40,486 nucleotides of DNA, taken from assembly GCA_964541525.1 (NCBI GenBank), contig CAZIQF010000013.1, positions 1 to 40,486 on the forward strand, in the 5' to 3' direction. A program made the translations under genes and the position numbers. This document shows, piece after piece, positions 38,213 through 40,486 of the stretch. The notes below the pieces were generated by a model that worked only from the letters and a program-made list of their open reading frames with translations, did not search any database and was not told the origin of the DNA. Origin of the DNA: UBA1737 sp964541525. Lineage in GTDB: Bacteria > Bacillota_I > Bacilli_A > ML615J-28 > CAG-313. Numbering within the stretch: position 1 is the first letter of the stretch; the number at the start of each line of letters is the position of its first letter.

Positions 38213-38241
38213 TTGTTTTTTTTTATAAGTTGTAGTATAAT
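38213..38241 (+). promoter_or_regulatory. Sigma-A promoter of the EF-G-like gene
   Basis: TTGTTT (213-218), a 17-base spacer and a perfect TATAAT (236-241) are placed so that transcription starts near 38248, at the edge of the operator at 38249-38262. A second possible promoter lies upstream: TTGTCG (176-181), 17 bases, TATTAT (199-204). Confidence 0.72.
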
Positions 38242-38248
38242 ATAATAG

Positions 38249-38262
38249 TGAAAACGTTTACA
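38249..38262 (+). promoter_or_regulatory. Catabolite responsive element (cre), CcpA operator
   Basis: TGAAAACGTTTACA fits the low-GC Gram-positive cre consensus TGWAANCGNTNWCA at every position. It begins eight bases after the -10 box, at the predicted transcription start. CcpA bound there would block initiation or early elongation, so the EF-G-like gene should be repressed on preferred sugars. A single exact 14-base match could arise by chance, but its placement is typical of functional sites. No ccpA gene is in the window. Confidence 0.7.
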
Positions 38263-38287
38263 GATATTTACTTAAGGAGGACAACAT

Positions 38288-40360
38288 ATGAGAGAATATC
38301 ATTCAAAAGCGATTAGAAATATTGCTGTTTTAGGACATTTTAATAGTGGGAAAACAACCCTTACGGAATCTGTTTTATATTTAACAGGTGCGATTGATAA
38401 GAAAGGGGAAGTAGAAAAGAAAAATACTGTTAGTGATTATATGGTTGAAGAACAAGCACGTCAAACATCACTATCAGCTTCACTAATTCCAGCTGAATGG
38501 CGTGGTCATAAGATTAATTTCTTAGATACTCCAGGTAGTGAAGAAATGATCGTTGAAGTAGAAAATGTACTATCTGTTGTTAAAGGTGCAGTACTAGTAA
38601 TTGATGCTGGTGCTGGTGTTGAAGCAGGTACTGAACGTGTCTGGGAAGAATTAAGAAAAAGAAATATTCCAACTCTTATTTATATTAATAAGATGGATAA
38701 AGAAAATATTAAATATGAAGCACTAATTGAAGAATTAAAAGAAAAATTTGGTAAGCGTGTAGCACCATTCTGCTATCCACTTGGTAAATTAGATAATTTT
38801 GATGGTCTTGCATTAGTAGCTGAACGTAAAGCTAAATTGTACCGTGATGGTGTTTGTGTTGATGGTGAAATCTATGAAGATAAAATGCCAAAAGTTCAAG
38901 AATTATATGATTGGATGTGTGAAGCTGTAGCTGAAACTAGTGAAGAAATGATGGAAAAATATTTTGCTGGTGAACCACTTGAATTAGAAGAAGTTAAAGA
39001 AGGCTTAAGAAAGAGCGTTCTAGCGAGTGAAGTTTATCCAGTTATTTGTGGTTCAGCACTTAAGAACATTGGTATGCGTGTTTTATTAGATATGATTATC
39101 GATTATACACCATGTCCTGATGATTTAAAACCTAAGGCTGGGGTAGAACCTGGTACTTCTAAAGAAATCTTAAAATATACTAAAGATTCTGAACCATTTG
39201 CCGGTTATGTATTTAAGACTATTGTTGATCCATTTGTTGGAACAATTAGCCTATTTAAGATTTATTCTGGTGTTGTGAAAACTGGTATGGAAGTCTATAT
39301 TCCAAATATTGATGCAACAGTAAAATTACCACAAATCTTCTCTTTAATGGGTAAGACCCAACTTCCAATTGAAGCTGCTTATGCTGGTGATATTATTGCA
39401 GTATCCAAATTATCGGAACTTGAAATTGGTTATACACTTTGTGATAAAAAAGCTCCAGTTATTTTTGAAAAACCTGAATATCCAACACCAATTTACTATC
39501 TTGCAATTCATCCTAAACAAAAACAAGATGAAGAAAAAATTTCGCAAGCACTTGCAAAAATTCGTCAAGAAGACCCAACATTTGAATTTAAACGTAATGC
39601 TGAAACTGCTCAATTATTAATTGGTGGTCAAGGTGTACTTCATCTTGGTTATGTAGTAGATAAATTAAAGAATACATTTAAAGTAGATGTAGATTTAGCT
39701 GATCCAAAAATTGTTTATCGTGAAACAATTAGAGGTAGAACTTCTGGTGAAAAAGGGGTACAAGGTCGTCATAAGAAACAATCTGGTGGTGCTGGTCAAT
39801 TCGGTGATGTATGGATTAGATTTGAACCAAGTGATCAAGACTTTGAATTTCATGAAGAAGTATTTGGTGGTGCTGTTCCTAAGAACTACTTCCCTGCTGT
39901 TGAAAAAGGATTAATTAAATCATTAGAAAAAGGTCCACTTGCAGGATTCCCAGTGATTGGGGTAAAAGCGACACTGGTTGATGGTTCTTATCATCCAGTT
40001 GATAGTAATGAATTATCGTTTGTTCTTGCAGCTGGTCTTGCATGGCAAGCAGCAATTAAGGAAGTTAAACCTACAATTCTCGAACCAATTATGGAAGTTA
40101 AAGTAACAGTCAAACCTGAATATGTTGGTACTGTAATGGGAGATATGAGTAAACGTCGTGGTCGTATTCTAGGCCAAGAAGAAGTTGATGGTGGCAAGAC
40201 AATGATTATTGCTGAAGTTCCAGAATCAGAAATCATTAAATACGCAACTGAACTTAAGACAATGACACAAGCAAGTGGTCGTTTTGAAAGACATTTCTTG
40301 CGTTATGATATTACACCTGAAGAACAAATTAAAAAAATTATTCAAGAATATGCCAAATAA
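38288..40360 (+). CDS. Elongation factor G-like GTPase (EF-G paralogue)
   Basis: A 690-residue translational GTPase with EF-G domain order. The G domain has GHFNSGKT (16-23), the switch region EQARQTSLS in place of the usual ERGITI, DTPG (80-83) and NKMD (134-137). Domain II follows from about 300, domain IV has HKKQSGGAGQFGDVW, and domain V begins EPIMEVKVTV. The residue after DTPG is Ser84, not the His that activates water in canonical EF-G/EF-Tu, and the next residues are EEMI instead of VDFT. These marks fit the EF-G-like paralogue group (FusA2-type) and not the main translocase. It may still bind ribosomes; its cell role is not known to me. AAGGAGG (38274-38280) fixes the start. It is expressed alone, under a cre site. 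Confidence 0.92.
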   Translation: MREYHSKAIRNIAVLGHFNSGKTTLTESVLYLTGAIDKKGEVEKKNTVSDYMVEEQARQTSLSASLIPAEWRGHKINFLDTPGSEEMIVEVENVLSVVKGAVLVIDAGAGVEAGTERVWEELRKRNIPTLIYINKMDKENIKYEALIEELKEKFGKRVAPFCYPLGKLDNFDGLALVAERKAKLYRDGVCVDGEIYEDKMPKVQELYDWMCEAVAETSEEMMEKYFAGEPLELEEVKEGLRKSVLASEVYPVICGSALKNIGMRVLLDMIIDYTPCPDDLKPKAGVEPGTSKEILKYTKDSEPFAGYVFKTIVDPFVGTISLFKIYSGVVKTGMEVYIPNIDATVKLPQIFSLMGKTQLPIEAAYAGDIIAVSKLSELEIGYTLCDKKAPVIFEKPEYPTPIYYLAIHPKQKQDEEKISQALAKIRQEDPTFEFKRNAETAQLLIGGQGVLHLGYVVDKLKNTFKVDVDLADPKIVYRETIRGRTSGEKGVQGRHKKQSGGAGQFGDVWIRFEPSDQDFEFHEEVFGGAVPKNYFPAVEKGLIKSLEKGPLAGFPVIGVKATLVDGSYHPVDSNELSFVLAAGLAWQAAIKEVKPTILEPIMEVKVTVKPEYVGTVMGDMSKRRGRILGQEEVDGGKTMIIAEVPESEIIKYATELKTMTQASGRFERHFLRYDITPEEQIKKIIQEYAK

Positions 40361-40486
40361 TTAATAAATATAAGATAATAGAATATCTGATATGATGTCT
40401 CTAAAGTAGACAGGGAATAAAAATAAAATTATGGTTCTGTAAAATCTTTTGAGATTTTGAGATAAAATAAGAACCTATCTTAAAAG
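40361..40486. other. Non-coding right edge with two inverted repeats
   Basis: No gene is visible. The first repeat is TGTCT (40396-40400) with AGACA (40408-40412) around CTAAAGT. The second is nested: GGTTC (40433-40437) with GAACC (40471-40475), enclosing AAAATCT (40441-40447) paired with AGATTTT (40452-40458). Neither is followed by a T run on the + strand, so they are poor terminators. They could be the edge of a mobile element or a structured leader continuing past the window. Confidence 0.45.

Noticed and set aside
38288..40360. Canonical elongation factor G (fusA)
   Set aside because: The switch-I motif and the His after DTPG are missing, and no rpsL, rpsG or tuf genes lie beside it.
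1..40486. Mycoplasma genetic code (TGA read as Trp), suggested by the AT-rich, Mollicutes-like look
   Set aside because: TGA ends the Nudix, DUF58 and second VWA genes exactly at coupled starts, and tryptophans are TGG throughout full-length proteins.
1..40486. tRNA, rRNA or a complete insertion sequence
   Set aside because: No cloverleaf or rRNA-like stretch and no transposase reading frame was found; only short inverted repeats at the edges hint at mobile DNA.

Overview
The window is an AT-rich stretch of a bacterial chromosome with every supported gene on the + strand. It suggests a low-GC Gram-positive of the Bacilli/Mollicutes-related kind, probably uncultured and host-associated. The grounds are eight lipoprotein-type signal peptides, AAGGAG ribosome sites, sigma-A promoters and no outer-membrane genes. 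TGA acts as a stop (ends at 1591, 28568, 33059) and tryptophan is TGG, so the genetic code is the standard bacterial one and not the Mycoplasma code. Taxonomy below that level is inference.

Layout. (1) 1-2610: a DegV-family protein, a Nudix hydrolase and a secreted SGNH/sialate O-acetylesterase-like lipoprotein gene broken by one frameshift. (2) 2772-22550, transcription unit 1: a strong promoter, a 2492-residue surface subtilase with BspA-type leucine-rich repeats, a lipoprotein with an InlB B-like repeat, a complete oligopeptide ABC transporter (binding protein, two permeases, two ATPases), a 77-residue membrane protein and a multidomain thioredoxin (TlpA-like) lipoprotein, closed by a hairpin terminator. 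(3) 22599-34476, unit 2: a membrane protein ending in an extracytoplasmic CxxC tail, a membrane polyferredoxin fused to a TlpA-like thioredoxin, a membrane protein with a helical outer domain, a MoxR ATPase, a DUF58 protein, two membrane VWA proteins and a lipoprotein, ending at a strong terminator. (4) 34497-38172: two single-gene lipoprotein units, each with its own terminator. (5) 38213-40360: an EF-G paralogue whose promoter carries a perfect CcpA (cre) operator. (6) 40361-40486: non-coding DNA with inverted repeats.

How the genes may work together (inference): unit 1 reads as extracellular protein digestion followed by peptide import. Unit 2 begins with what looks like a transmembrane electron route, from cytoplasmic electrons through Fe-S clusters to an external CxxC and thioredoxin domains, without CcdA/DsbD. 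It is tightly linked to a MoxR-DUF58-VWA machine of the kind implicated in assembling or activating envelope proteins. The thioredoxin lipoprotein ending unit 1 and the membrane-bound thioredoxin in unit 2 link the two. This coupling of Fe-S/thiol redox, MoxR-VWA and peptide scavenging is the most interesting candidate system in the window.
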